From positions 435,392-499,391 of the forward strand of contig WBMV01000259.1 of NCBI GenBank assembly GCA_013396655.1: 64,000 nucleotides of DNA, given 5' to 3'. Position 1 is the stretch's first letter, and every line of letters starts with the position of its first letter. A program made the position numbers and the translations under genes. The DNA is from Campylorhamphus procurvoides (taxonomy: Eukaryota > Chordata > Aves > Passeriformes > Dendrocolaptidae). The notes below the pieces were generated by a model. It did not search any database. It was not told where the DNA came from and saw only the letters and a list, made by a program, of their open reading frames with translations. Shown here in pieces: positions 1 through 15,000 of this stretch.

Positions 1-3000
1 AAATCAGGATCAGAGTGGTTTCTTTGTCATGTTAATGACACTAATTAGTCAACAATCAGGGAATCACAAATTCAGAACCAAAATGTTTTCTGTCAAATCT
101 CTAAACACGTGTGTGTTTTTATTTATTAAAAGGAGCTATCCATATTTCACTGCATTTCATTAAACACCAGAACAAACTTTCAGTGTTTGAAGTAAAATTA
201 TTTAAAGTAAGGGTAGCTATTAGAGCTAGAGCCAAGTCCCCTCTGCCCCCCACAGCCTCTGAGGCAGCAGCAGTGCCCCTGTGCCATCAGGAGCCAGCCA
301 GCACTCCCAGGGCTGTCCTTGTGACCGTGTCCTGTCCTGCTCAGGAGGGAACTGGCCCTTGTGCATCCCTAAGGGGAGAGGGTCCAGTCTCACCTCCAGT
401 GCAGAGAGAAAACACGGGACAGAGACTTAAGAGGCTGTGTAAGGAGCATCTTCAATTACCCTTCTGTCTTCTAAATACAGCCTTTGGGAGTTGATAAATT
501 AATTCGGGGGCGGGGGGGGGGGGGGTGCTGTGGCATTACAGTGTTTCAGGCACAATGTAACTGCAGAGTTGTGTATTATGGTAATGGAATCTGGTAAACA
601 GGTTAAAGCTCCTTGATAATTATGTGGGACTTCATGCTGATCAAAGTGGAATGGTCTGGTCATTTATTACAGCAGTGGCTTGTGTGCCTTTGTGTAACGT
701 TCAGGTCATTAAAGGAACGTGATAACCTTGGATCCATATCTTCAGTGTAATTTCTAGTAAGCAGGACATGGCCGTGAAGAGCCTGGCAGCTTCAAATCTG
801 TTCCAAATGAAGAACTTTTAAAGTGAATTTCCCCGCGTAGAGCTTTGTAGATCATGGCTTGCAGTTCTGATACCAAATTGTACTAATGAATTGAATCATT
901 TCTAACATGATGTCAAATTCTGTTTCATTTTCATCTTGCATAGGGTGAGACGTTGCTTTTCTGATAGCAAACAGAATGTAAGATCAAAGAGAGCTCCCTG
1001 ACTCTAATATTCCACGTATTGACAGTGTGCATTAACCCATCCTTTTCCTTAAAATAAGCTTTGCACCTGTTTGAGTTACTTGAATCAGAGGCAGAATGGA
1101 TGGAATGTCAGCTCACTCAGGTGGTTTAATGGTATATTAGTAAGAAAAATGCCCTCAAAGCCCTGGTAAAGGCAGGCAACTTTTACTGTGGAGTGTTCTT
1201 ACTGACCTGAGTTATTGCATGGTGGCAGCACCTACTGATGCTGGCTATGACTGGTACATACTAAACATGGTGTCAGAGCAAACTGATACTGGGAACACAA
1301 CCCCTGGAGTGCAGTGGAGGGGTACAATCACAGCAGACAGAACTGGAAACACACAGGAGCTGAGGTAATGTTCCCAAAACCACTGGCAGCACTGGAGAGC
1401 ACGTGAGAGAGGTCTGTGTCCTGCTGGAGTGCCAGATGGAGTTTTCTTAATCACGGCTAGTGCTTATTGAGCTTTTTGAGGTTCTTTTGGGGTAGGCAGA
1501 GGTGGAACTCTACGAAGTTGCTGCAGTCAGTTATTGCTAGAGGAGGGTGGACAGTTTGCTCTGGTTCAGCACCGAGTGCCACACACCCCACCCCACCGAG
1601 CCCTTCTCAGCCTGCAGCTGCTGCACCCCATACACATACACAGCTGAGGGCCAGGGCATCTCCCAGGTGTGATCAGAGATACCCCTCCTGGATGTGCTAA
1701 GCCCTCGAGTTTTATTAATCTCAGAACTATATTTCTGATTTTGGGCAGGAATAGTAATTACAGGTTACATAACTGTAATTTCTAGTTGAACTTCAGCAGG
1801 TTATTGTGATGCTGTATTAAAAATATAGGATTGGATTGTTATCCTGTTCTTAAAAGATAAAATAGGCAAATATGAGAAATATGGAGAGCTGACTCTTCAG
1901 CTGGCTATGAGGAGCAGGGACTTTGAGGGAAAGGGCTGGTGCTATGGTTACATGGCAGTTACAAGACCTTTAACATAATTCAGAATGATTTGGAGGTCTT
2001 GGTAATAACACTGACTTTTGGCATCCTCTAAAGACTGCAATGGCCACTTGATATTTGAAAGCAGAGGATCTCCCACTCTGGGAGAAGTACTCTGCTCTTT
2101 GGATGTACTGGGTTTGTATTTTGTGAAATGCAGCCATTCTGAGCAGATAATTGTGACAGAGACAGAGCCCCTTAATGCACTTGCAGTGTCCCTGCCTAAT
2201 GTAGCAGTGTGTTAGCATTGCTACTAATGAAGTCAGCACTGATCTGGATTTGTTCACTACGCTGCATAATTTCAGCTTAATGTTTATACCCCTCACCGTC
2301 ATTTTAAAATGTAGCATATATTTTCTGGTGCTTTGTGTTATTTATTCTTTATCAGCTTTTTAAATTTGGTAGGGTAAGTGGGAGGCCACCCTGCACATGG
2401 GAGGAATGCCAAAGAGTCCATGTTTTGGAGGAGACTGAAAATAGAACCAAGCTGGCTTGAGGAGCTGAACAGCTCACTGCACCAAAGGGCATCACCTTTG
2501 CCTGCCCCTTTGCTCTTCAGGCCAGTTTTCTGTAAACCTGCTTCCAGCTGCAATGGAATTTTACTCTCTTTCTGAAGTTCTTTGATACTCCATTAAGAGT
2601 TGCCATCTGGCTCTTCAGTCCTGTTAGATTAGGACATCTGTGCCCTGCTGTTTCCTGCTTTTTTCCCTGGATCCTGGATATCCTTAGGCTTTTCCTTCCC
2701 TCCTGTATTAACTGACTGCAAATTTATTCCGTGGGTTCCTATGTCCTAATCACATCCTCTCTAGCCAGGAAGACAGAAGAGAACCTCGTGGCATGTTTGC
2801 TGCCTTTTCCCACCGGTACAGAGGGAGGTGTCAATCACCTTGATTAAGGCCAGCTTCATAAATTCTGGCAAAAAAGGCGGCTCATCTGCCTTGCTTCTGC
2901 CCCCTTAGTGGTAATGACTGATGGCAGGCATTTTGAGTAAGGAATTATTCACAGGTTGTTTGCCTTTAGTCGTGCATTGATGATATGGTGAAATCCCCAG

Positions 3001-6000
3001 CAGTGTAGTGATGTGATTATGAGGTGTGAGAACATTCTGGGGATATTTTGAATATGAATGAATTCATGTTGGTGAGGCATTACCATCCTGTGGTGCTGAG
3101 CCAAATTAAACATTGGTATTTACACTTTCCTTTTTAATCCTTTTATTCTGACATGTTTACAGAGAATAGGGGATATATTGAAGTACATATGGTTATAAAT
3201 CAGTCAAGAAAATGCTGAGGTTTTGCTGTGTTTAATATTTCTTTAAGTTATTACTGAACTTCTGCACTTGCTGAACCTCTTGCATTTGAATTTTTTGTTT
3301 TCAAATGCAACTAATATATAGCTGAAGTGTGGTGTGTTTAAATTTTCCTGTTTCATTCTATATTGTCTTCTTAAAGGTCTTTTTCTTTGTTCCATTGATT
3401 AGTGTAACCAGTGGCAGATTGGGTAGCAGCCTGTAGTCAGATCAAGTTCTTTCCATCTGTAACCTTGTACTTCTGTTGTCTGTGTAGTCTCAGTGAGAAT
3501 CACGTAAGATTTAAGTGCCCTTGCAAGATGAAATGCCAGACCTTGCTCACAAATCAGCCTTTTAACATAATTAAGGAAGAAACTGTATCATACTGTTTTA
3601 TGAAGAGATTTGAATGCTGAGTGAGGAAAGCTTCAATCTTTTTGCTTTTTAATTGCAATGTAACATGGAGATTAAATGAGACAAATTTGAGAACTCCTGT
3701 GCTTATGTTTAACATTTCAGTTTCATATATCCTGGGTTATATGACTATAAGTTTTTATATATCCATACATCATTTTATATGTATGCACTTGCACAGATAG
3801 ATCAATAACGTAAGACAGTTCAAACATTCAGCTTTATGATTTGTGGAAAATCTGTGGCTTTTCTGTGGGCAGCTTGGTAATAAATGAGTTTATAGCTGAC
3901 ACCAGTGTGTGCTGTAAAGCAGTCAGAGACACGGGTTATGTTCCAGCAGCTCCTGGACCAATTTATCCCCCTGAGCTTTAGTCTTGGGAGGAGCCTGGGG
4001 CCTCAGGGAGTGCCAGTGGGAACAGGCTCCTGCAAGCTCTCCCCAGGAAATGGAGAACACCCCACTTTTCCATATTTTCTTTTCAACTAGCGAAAGAAAG
4101 TTACTGCAAATCTGCATTCCTGCTGAGGGAGAACCCTCTGCAGTCCCCCTGGGTAACTTCTGCAAAATAAACCAGTGGCTTTGGCCACCTGCTTCAGGTT
4201 GAAGGGAATGAGAAGGGAAACATACTCAAATATTTCAAAGTAAGATTATTTTATTCCTAGTTTTGCCTAAATGTAAATCTTTAGCAAGTACATTACTTAT
4301 TAAGAATGAGATTAGTTAGGTTTTATATGCAATTTTCAACTTTAGTACAATTAATGATCACACAAGATGTAGAAATCATTAAGAACAAAGTAAATGTGAA
4401 TTCTTCAGTGCTTGTATTGGTGGCTACAGTAGCTGCTTTAGCACTCAACAAGAGTTTTGGAGATAGTTGATTTATTTAGAAAATGAAGGAGGAGTCTTAA
4501 CTGGTTTCAGACATATAGAGAGAACCATCCTTTTCCCTATTCTTCTTCATCAGAGTCTAAAAGGTCCTTGGTAGGACCACTTGGAAAGTCTTCTGTCACT
4601 TTTTACATTTGGAACAACTTCTCTCTATCCTTGCACCCCAAGTTGTCCTTTATGCTGACCATAAAAAGCCATTTCATTCAAGTGCAGACACTTCTGTGGT
4701 GGAACTGTAATGCAGGAGAGGAAATGAAGGAAAACATCATTTCCAATTAAGGCTGCAGAGAGAAGTTAGGTAGATGGAATGTAATTACACAGGTTGGAAT
4801 CTGTCCAGTGTTCCAGGTCTAACAGCTCCCTAATGAAATAAAAATCTTTTGTTTACAAACATTTTATTCTCATGAGTGCAGCCTACACTCAGGTCCAATC
4901 ACTTCCAGTATTACCAAAAAGAAAAAGATGACAACTTGATGCCGTGAGTAGGAGTTGCATTGGAGGTGCATTCTTTTATTGATTTGTTCTGTGATTTTTA
5001 TCTCTGGAACCATGAGATCTAATTTGTCAAATTTCATTTTTCTGTTTTCTCCATGTTCACCCCTATAGTAGATGAAATCTTACTCTGCTGACCAAAACCA
5101 GGTGGTTCATTATACGGAAGGGAGGTCTGATGGGTTTTTTCCACTCTCTCCCTCACAAGGGGTGTTAGGGAGGCAGAAATACCAACAGTTTGGTGTTTGC
5201 CTTCTGTTGCAATAAAGTAGTCTCGATTTCAATCCATTTCTCTTTGCTTGCGGAGTTTCCCAAAAACTAAACCTGAAGGTCACTGTAACTCTTTTAGCTG
5301 TGGACATATTTCTGGTTACTGTATGGGGATCTTTATCTGGAAACCTGCACTGTGGGGCTTGGGACAGAAGTAAGAAATTAATTAGTCAGCATTACCTTTT
5401 AATGAGCTCAATCTGTTCTTGAAGGTGATTACTTCTCGGATATTCTTGTGCACAAAGCAGTGGGGGGTGAGGGAGGAGTGTTTACTGCAGTGACTGTGGG
5501 CAGGCATTGAGTAAATAGGTTGATAATCCAGGTGACGTTTGTGAGGATGAGAATTCCCTCTCAGTGTTTGGGGTTCACCCAGTGTGAGGAGCTCTGACAG
5601 GGCTCACTGCAAGGAACTTGCACTCAGACCCGGAGAAGGTGATTAGTGTAACCCACCCCTGAAATGATCCAAACAAGAACAGTGTCTTATGATTTAGTGC
5701 TGTGAGTATTGTGTCTAGGCAGCATTTTTAAAAATTGTTAAGTAAACCAGACTCCAAAAACTCATTGACTTTCAGTAGCAGAGAAGCTGTAGCTCTTTTA
5801 ATATATGTTATATCATTATAACGTGACTCTTTTAAGCAGATCAGTTTACAACAAGCAATTGCAAAAATGAAATGTATTTCTAACCCAGGCAGCTAAAATG
5901 AAAATTTCAGCTTTAGAATATCAGTGATGAAGTTCCATCTGGGGGAAAGAGGGGAAAAAAAAGGTAACAAAGGTTTTAATGGACTGTGACACAGCAAAGG

Positions 6001-9000
6001 TAAAGCTGCATGGTTGGGTGACCTTTATGGCCTTGAACACTGTGACTCGGAGCCTCTCACTCTGGTACTGCTGGTATAGTCGTGGTATAGTTGTGGTTTT
6101 AGCACACTTGGTATGAATAATGCGTATTTTTAAAAAATGAAATAAAATTTTAAACCTCCCAGCAACAAGTTTTTCTAAGAACAATTCCTTTATCTATCTT
6201 GAAAAGGAAAGTGCAAGCAAACTTGTGTGTAATGCTGAAAATCCATAAATGAAAGCCATACCTTTATCTTCTCAATCACAAGGAAATTGCAGCTTACTAA
6301 ACAACTGCTGCAGAGTGGAGTCAGAGTCTGTTAAATATTTAAGTACCCAGAAAGAATCCTTTCCTGAAAATTATTCCATGGCTATAAAATGCATCAGTTT
6401 TAATTTTCCATAGTAAGAAGTAGTTGTGCAACAGATTCCTCTTGTTTTTTATTACAGGCACTTGGGATTTTAAAGAGGTAGTGTAGTAGATTAAGAACTA
6501 TCAGTAACCAGCTCAGTAGCAGTGGTCTGGGGAAAGGAAAGTCCCCCAGTGCAAAATGTGCTGTGGTTTGAGGTGCTGAGCTGCAGAGTTCAACCCCCAG
6601 CTAACTCCTGAATCACTTCTAAGTGCTCATACATCAGTCCTTTAGGAAAGAAGCACTTGCAGTGCAGCAATGGTTAAGAGAGTTTGTGTGGAGTTGTGTT
6701 TTCTGGTTTAAAAACAAGTGCAGCATAGCAAATCAGCACTGAGGAGAGTGACCTCAGTGTATCTGCGTAACAGCCTGCCTTGCCCTGGCCCTGTGTGTTC
6801 CCAGAGCAGGCTGCCTACCAGCACTGCAGCATCCATGTGTGAGCAGCAACCTCCAACAGGGCCTTCCTTGTGCTCAGGATGGACACACACGGGCTGCACT
6901 GGAAACTCAGGAGCTCTAATGTGGGTTCTGTGGTGGACAGGCACACAAGGATGGGAGCAGAGCCTGGTACTGGGGTGTCGTCTTCATTGTCCCTGATACT
7001 GCGTTGTTGATTCAAACAACAGGGTGCTGTGATTTAAAGCATATGATTGTTCTTAGTGGCTTTTTTTCTCAGTCTTTTGAATATCTTTATTCAATGTACT
7101 TAATCATGAGCCTCCATCACATACTCATCTATGTGTAGGATCCAAAAAGGTAAGATGTTTTCTTCACGTGTGTAGAGTGTGCTCACATTGCTGGCATAAG
7201 GAGAGAACCAGTGTGACCCAGTAGGAACAGGGTGCTGCCAGGCCTCCAGTGGTACCTGCTGGCTGGTTTCCCATGCTTCATTTATTTAGATTAGCAAGCC
7301 AGTAAATACAGCAAGAGGAAAGCAGCAGGCACAGATAGGCTTCTTACCCATTTCTGCCTGAGGGATTATCTTTGTATGAAGATGTCTGACAAAACAAAAC
7401 AAAAAAAAAACCATGTTCCATACATGGGTGTGCACCTTCTTATAATTCTTCTGTAAATAATTAATCTCCTCCAGCTTCCAGGAGTTGTGGACTAACTAAA
7501 ATGAAGGTGGTGTTACATCATCATTAATTTGTATTTCCCTAATGATGAAAATCTGTCTGCAGATGGTGATTAGTTTATTCTACCTGATAAATACTGTGTG
7601 AGCTTTAGATTGGTTGAGAACAGTGTATAACCATGCAGGCTAGTGGTCTGATGGTCATTGTAATTGTGGTCATGATTAGAGCCTTGGGGGTGGTTGTGTC
7701 TTTTTTAAATACACCATCAAATGTCTTCTTGAAAACATATCCAAAGCTTATTTTCCCAAAGGTGTGATAGGTACAGATATTTCAGTGAAGTCAATATGGG
7801 GCTCCTCCTTGTACTTCATTCCATAGGATATCCTGAGCCTGGTTTAGATTTCTGTCGCTCTGCAGCACTCAGATCCCAGCCCTTCAGTGGGATGTCACTC
7901 CCTTGGGTGTTCTCTGCTGTCCTCTCTCTTGCTCATGTTTCCTGCTTCCAGTCCCTGGGTGTAGACATCAGTTCTAAATACAGAACTCCTTGGTAAGACC
8001 CCTTTTGAGGAATGTTTTAGGATCATCAACCCTGCTTGAAAGAGTGACAGAAGGAGGAGTGGGGCAAGGGAAGAGGCCACCCAGGACCTGACTTGTGTGT
8101 GCAGGAGGAGGATGGTGACAGGAGGCATTAAGCCTGTTTAGTCATTTGCAGGATGTCACAGTAGATGTGCAAGTGAATTAATGTTGGTTCTGCCCACCAA
8201 ATATAAAGGCGTGATCATGCCCTGTACTTTCTTAGTCCTGTTCTCCCCAGACTGCAGCAGGAACAGACGGTATGAGCCAGCTTTTGCTTTTTTTCAGGTG
8301 GCTCCAGTGGTTTGAACCCTGGCACATACTCAGAATGAAGTTGTATAGGAAGTTGCCTTCTCTTTACAAAGAGATGGAGCCAAACTCCATTGGACTCAGT
8401 GGGATTCTTCAGCATTAATGGCTTTAGCCAATTTAATCTCAAGCCCACAGGCAACTTTATAACCCTACTGCAAGTTTAAGTTCTGTCTTTTGCCCTCTAA
8501 TCCTTGCAGCATTCCTCATCTTTGAATTAACTTCCTTCTCCAAAGTGGGTCTGTCAATTGAGAGTCACTGTGCATTTTGTTTAAGCTGCTTGCAAAATTT
8601 TTAATTAGAATAGTTTAAGAACTGAAACCCTCCAAAGATTTTTCCTTGCCTTGCTTTTTTTTTTTCATCTGTTTTTTAGGATTATGCAATTTTCCAGGGA
8701 AATATCCTTTTGGAAGACAGAATGAGGTTGGCAGTACAAGTTCCATAGTGGGTTTAGGGAACATTTGCTAAAAACTAAATTCCCAAAAAAAGTCTCAAGA
8801 TAATAGTACTTTTATGCTTCTTGCAATACTAATCACAGGTTTGAAAGAAGGTAATTATTTTGTCTTGAAAGTTCCTATGATGATACTGTGATACTGAAAA
8901 TGTGATAAAATTACATTCTTAATGGAAAAAATGCACAGGTATAGAGTTATAGTCAGTCAATATATGCTGATTATAAAGTGAATTGAATGCATTTTTAGAA

Positions 9001-12000
9001 TTGTGTTTACAAATTTACAGAGCAGTGTGTAATAATGGTTCTTCAAAGAAGTGAGCACATGTTTAATCTATTTCCTCATGCCCAAAATAATAATGACTTT
9101 AAAGAAATTAGAAACCTGAATCTTCACCCTCCTTTTTCTGTTCCTGAGTGCAGACCACTTCCAGGCTTCAGACATTTCCTGTCAAGGCAGTTTAAAACTG
9201 ACATATTTGATATAATTATATATTCCTTCTTTTCCAATTGCCTGGAAAGCTTCAGAAGCAGAACTTTTCAGAAAACCTAAAGGAGTTGAAGTCCATAGAT
9301 AGATACCATGTTTTCACTGAGTTTTGGAATAAATTCTGAATTATTTAATGGACCCAAAGGATGGGAATTTGTGATAAACTGCAAGCATTGGGTGCTTACA
9401 ATCTGATAAATTTGAACTTGAAAAGACATAAATTTTGGAAGGGGTGGAAGTTTTACATCTGAGGAATTTCCCATTTCACTGGTTATAAAATCCAGATATT
9501 ACTGTGCAGTAAGTACTACGGGCTTGGATACACAAGGAGTATGTTAGAAGTCTGCAGAACATGCAAAGCTTGTTCTGGATCATGTAAACAGCTTTTTTAA
9601 AGTACACAATTATGTGAGTAGATTTGCTTCTCAAAAGTGTTAGTTTTATTTTTCTTCCAGAAGGAAGACAGTAACAATGATAGATTTACATTTTCCAGGT
9701 CATAGGTACCATTTTACCAACTCTTAACTGTCAGAACAAAACACTGTAATTAAGACAGCAGTGAAGCAAACAGGGCTGTGGACACAGTAATAGTGGGTTT
9801 TTTGAAGATCTGTTAAACTCAAAGGCTAAATTCCCTGTCTTGCTGATTTGAGATGATTATTGGAGTGGGAGGCAGGGTTGGTTGGGGGCAAGGGGTTTCC
9901 TAAGAAACCAATTCACCCAGGAAGATCGTCTCTCTTACCTGCTGGTATCTCTCAATCTTAATGTTCAAGATCCTGTGGTTAAGTTGTTATCAAAGCACCT
10001 CGATCCTGCTCCACAGCTCTTTTACAGCTGAAGTTTCACCATTATTTTTAGTAGAGAACCCTGATGCTTTCTTGGAAGGCACAAGGCTCGGTGTAATAAC
10101 AGGACTCAAATAAGTAATAAAAAAATTCCTGCAACAATAAAATAAGGGAAAAAATAACTCTGAGAGCAGGTTGGGTCATACTGTAGTGTTTAGTCTGTCA
10201 TTTAATTTGAAATTCATGTACTTTCCCAGCCTTTCTTTTAACTTCCTTGCTAGCACTGGCTCCAGGCATGCCTTGTTACCTGCTGCCTATTTGGTTGTGC
10301 AGTTGTCTACGGAGATCTGAGAGCTGACTGTGCCATTTCCGATGCTCCTGCACCAGGAGAGCTCCCCAGCTGGGTCCCTCCCCTCCCAAGCACTGCTGGC
10401 AGCTGGGCATCATAAACATGCATAATGCAGCTGCATTTTCAGCTGAGTGCTAAAGTAACAGCTAATGCCCAAATAAAATGTGTTTGGGTATCTTAACAGT
10501 TTTTTCTGTGCTATAAATAATTCATCTATTGACAAGGCCCCCTCTGTTCTCTGTGTTTTAAGTGTCTTCTTCATGCTAATATTTCACATGTGTAGGTCCC
10601 AGACATTTTATGGTAAATAGCACTGTACTTGTGCCATATTGTTCCACCCCTGTGATATTTCTTTTCTGTGCAGTGTATGGTATTCCATATGAAAATGGTA
10701 CAATCCCAACATTTTTTAATGTACAATCTGTATTTTTATACTGAGATATTTCAAAATAGCCACAACCTATTGAAATCAGCTGGTTATCCCAACATTTTTA
10801 TAAATGAGTAGATTTCTGTTTAGGGACACATCAATTTAGCTTAAAATAATAAATCAGTATCATGAAAATAGCTGTTAATAATGCAGTAGTACCTGCAAAC
10901 CAGTCAGCAGTTGGTCTCTGCTAAGTGCATTACACTGGATCTCTTCTCTGGAAGCAGGAGCACTCCTACTCACTTGCTCTGCCTGTAAATAATGTGCTGA
11001 GAGTTACAGGAGCCTTAGATGAAGTCAGACTCAATCCCTTGCTTTTGCATGATGGTATAGGCACTCAGTTTATATCAGTACACTAGGATATTTTATTAGG
11101 CTATTCTCAACAGAGATTAAAAGTGATTTCCCAGAGAGAAAGTAGGAGGTTTGATAGCCCAGCAGCTGCCCTTTTAAATATAGATGCCAGTGACTCACCC
11201 AGGAAATGAACACCACCAGCAACCACTGGTGGGTTCTTACAAACCTGTGTATGACTACAAGCCATGCTGTGCCACGTGAGGATATCAATTGCTGTGAAGC
11301 CATAGGAGGAAGAGGATGAATTGCCATCATATATGAAAAGAGCTTGTCTGTGCCCACTGCAGGATTGTAAAGAGGCACAGGATGTATTTCTTCCCCAAAC
11401 ACAAGCCCTGAAAACAATCGTTTACAAACTGGTAGCAAGTATTGCTCAGGCTTGTAGTGCTTTTAGTCCCTAAGCACATCCTCCAGGAGCACCCCTGCTT
11501 CTGCAGGGCCAGAGCTCTGTCAGCTCACCCTGCAAGTCAGACCACCTTTTCAGTAAAAAACTATTTAATGAGTATTAGACACAGTCATGTGGGCAATAAT
11601 TTAAACAAATAATGCAAATAAAACCCAAAAGACTTCCTGATAGTTCCAGGGATATTTTTTCCCTGAAATGTTGTACTGGTTTTCATGGGGCAATCCTGTT
11701 ATCCTACTCATAAGCTCAGTTTTAACTCTTCAGCAAGTTGTGATCATTAAGGTTGTTGGCTGAACATTTTTGCTGACACAATTTTTCAGTTTATCTGTTT
11801 CTGAAAACTAATAGTCACATCTTATTGGATTCCATTCTCTTTTTCCCCTTCTCCTTCCTACTTAGACAAACTCAGGGAAACCTATTGAGGTCGAAAGATC
11901 CATCACATGCTCTTGGAAGTTTGACCCATATTTGGACACCAGTTTTATTAAACTTGTGGTCTTCATGGTATTCTGAACTTTTGATAGAAACCATTTAAAA

Positions 12001-15000
12001 CTTCCATGGATGTAGTACTTGAAAACTGCACACATTGTGCAGGGCACTGGTCGGGCTGTCTCTCTAAGGACAAGCTCTCCCCACTGCAGTCAGTTCTTCT
12101 CAGACTTGTAATTCCTGAGAACTTCTTCCCTGTAGAGTTTTGCCTCTCCTGAAGTTCTGCCTAATCTTTTCCTGCTCCTTGCAGACTAGTGGCTTGTGGC
12201 AAATGGCAGTGTGACTCACTGTGCCTCCCAGTGTTTCCACACATCCTCGGCAGCTTTCTGACTCAGCAAGAGCTCGTGCTCTGCTCCGTCACAGAGCACA
12301 CACTGAGTCCTCTGCAGTGTGGGAATTGAAAATTTACAGCCTTTCAGTTGCCTTTGAACTACTCTTGTGTTGAAAAATACATCTTGCTTCACAAGCTTCT
12401 TTAAGTACATGTGTTTTTCTAGCTTTGGTCTGCTTTCACAAGTGTTGGTTTCTAGCTACTCTGTGATTTCATCCTTTAGACTAAAGGATAGTTTAAAAAA
12501 CATCCTGTAATAATAATTACACTCTGGTCTACAACCTGTTGCATTCACTCATGCTCCCAGATTTAAGCAAAGCTTAGCGCACAGGTGTGTGTGTCAGGTA
12601 ACTGAGGGAGTGAGTTTGTTGAAGCATTTTGGTTTTTGTCAAGTGAATGGGAGAATCATTGTGTTGCTGCTGTCTGGAGAAAAGCACAGGAGTACCTGTA
12701 ACCTCAAGGTGCTCCCTAACACAGATAATTTTCCAAATTAGTTATGCAGTTCATGGCATTATGGAAACACTATTGAAATTTCCGTACTAACTCTGTTCAA
12801 GAAAAAGCATTCAGCACCCTCACTGGAGGAGAAGGCCGTGTATGAAAATTGTCAGTAATAAAAGCTCTTTGACCCAACATGCTGCATACTGGGGGGGAAA
12901 TTGAGACATGAACAAAGTCATATCTGATACCTCACAGAAGTGGTGAATAAATGCCTGAGCCCAAATGGCCTCAATTAGGTGTCTGTATCAAAGGTGGCAA
13001 CACTGGTTTTATGCAAAAAGTGCTGACATTGTTTGTCTTGGAGAAAACATCTTTCTGTTGCTGTTATTACACTGCTTGCTGTGCAAAGACACGATACCAC
13101 TATTCTTGGGGCCTCTGGAGCAAGAGACACAAGAGTTTGAACTTGCAGAAGTTGCAAAATGAAGGTATTTTATATAATATTAGGCTAAATCTCCTGTCAT
13201 TTACTCTGATATAGGATAAAATGATAAAGCCAATGTCTGGAGATATAAATCTCAGAATCTGCACTGTGCAGGTTTTATTGTTCCAGGTAGACAGAATATT
13301 TTCCAGTGCAATAGAGAAAGTGCATGAGAAAATAAATGGGCTCTTATTATTGTATTTACTAGGCATGAATCCAGTCTGTCAGAAGTGAGGTTGGACACTT
13401 TAGGTGTCTACAGTGCCATTCATTACGGGTTGGCTCCTGTTGGGTGCAGGGAGCAATCCAGTAAATGCTTGCAAATGAGCAGTGAGGTGTTTCAGAAGCC
13501 AGGCTGGGCTGTGCTCAGGCTAAAAGCTGTGCTGGCTCTAGTTTTCACTTACACCTCACTGGACCCATACAGATTGCTGCAAAATTTCTGCAAGAAGGAG
13601 GTCACTGCCCCATTCCATTACCAGCTGGCATACTGGAACCCCTGGCATAGTTCTGCAACTGAAACCTCCTGGAAAGCTATGAATTCCAGTATGTTTTTAG
13701 CAACAGAAACCATACTGGTTTGTTTTGAGCTCACATATACATTTCTTCTGCATAAATTATTTTTCAGAATGTTTTGCAAATGTTTATTTACATCTTTGTT
13801 CTGTTTCAACCCTGTCTCCCAGAAGAAGCAGACTTTATACATGTATGTAAAAAGAGGGCAGTGAGGAGTTCTGTGGGCTGGATAAAAGGGAGGAGGGTGC
13901 TCCAGGCTGTGCCCAGCTCCAGAGCTGTGTCCAAGAGTGTCATCACACGAAGGGCAGGTCAGAGCAGTTGTCACCAATGAGGCTCAGCATGGGCGTGTCA
14001 CGACTGAAGTGTGGCCATCTGTGACCGCCCTTCTCAGTCCCCACCTGGCACAAACAGCACAGGCTGTTGCTCATCCTGGTGCTCAGAGAGACTCTCGTGG
14101 CTTTCTGGGCTTTGGGTGTGGTACTGGTGACGTGTGTCACAGCTCTCTGTTGACAGTGACATCAAACCTGCCCCCCCTCATTCTCCGCCAATGCTTCATA
14201 TGCTCTTTTTAGGTTTCACAGTTTATTTTAAAAGGTACAATACTTTGGCCTCTTGTCCTTGTTTCTGGTCTCTTCACTGTAAGATACTTTCACTTATAAA
14301 CAACATGGACAGTGCGTAAAGTATCATTAAGCAATGTTCCCACTCTGTTAACTGCAGACAGAGTAATGAATGTTAACCTTGACTGCAGAGAAAGATGCAG
14401 CAGTTTAACTTCCGTGGGTTTTAAAAGTGGTTAGTGAAGAACTACAACCACTGTCCTGGTTTCAGCTTAGTCCAGTTTAACAGAGTGTCTGATAGTCTTA
14501 AGGCCAATTGGGCTGTGTATTGCAGCCCATAACTCCCAAGTCTCCTATGTCTTTACCTTGTCAAAAGAAATATCTTACCAGCTGAGCTAAGCACTAACCA
14601 GGAAAGACAACATATCCCCATTGTGTATCCATGTCCAGAGCACAGTCAGAACTGGGAAAACTTACTTCCCATGCCCTCCATGGAAGTGTGAGCCTGCTTT
14701 GCCCTGCCCCTGCACTGCTGCCATGTGTGAAGGGATCCTCCTTGCCCTGGGCATCTGTGCACTGCAGAGGGCATGAACAAGCCTTTAAACCATTCTCCTG
14801 CTGGGGCACAGGTGGGCACAGTAATGTCAGACTTTCCGGCCACACTCCCTGGAGTCAGGGGTTAAGCTTGTGAATGTCTGTCCTGGAACATTGTCATCGA
14901 AACAGTCTGCTAATTAGGTTTCACTTGGCCAGGATTTGGAAGAAGGACAGGGTGCGATGAATGTGCTGTGTCAGGAGAAGCAGCCTCAAACCAGAACTCT

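Noticed and set aside
13385..13864. 159-codon plus-strand open frame
   Set aside because: Composition and content resemble translated non-coding DNA, with no motif recognised.
14453..14620. Sequence starting CTGTCCTGGTTTCAGC, reminiscent of passerine endogenous retroviral LTR ends
   Set aside because: Only the first dozen or so bases look familiar. I found no matching second end, target-site duplication or internal retroviral sequence.
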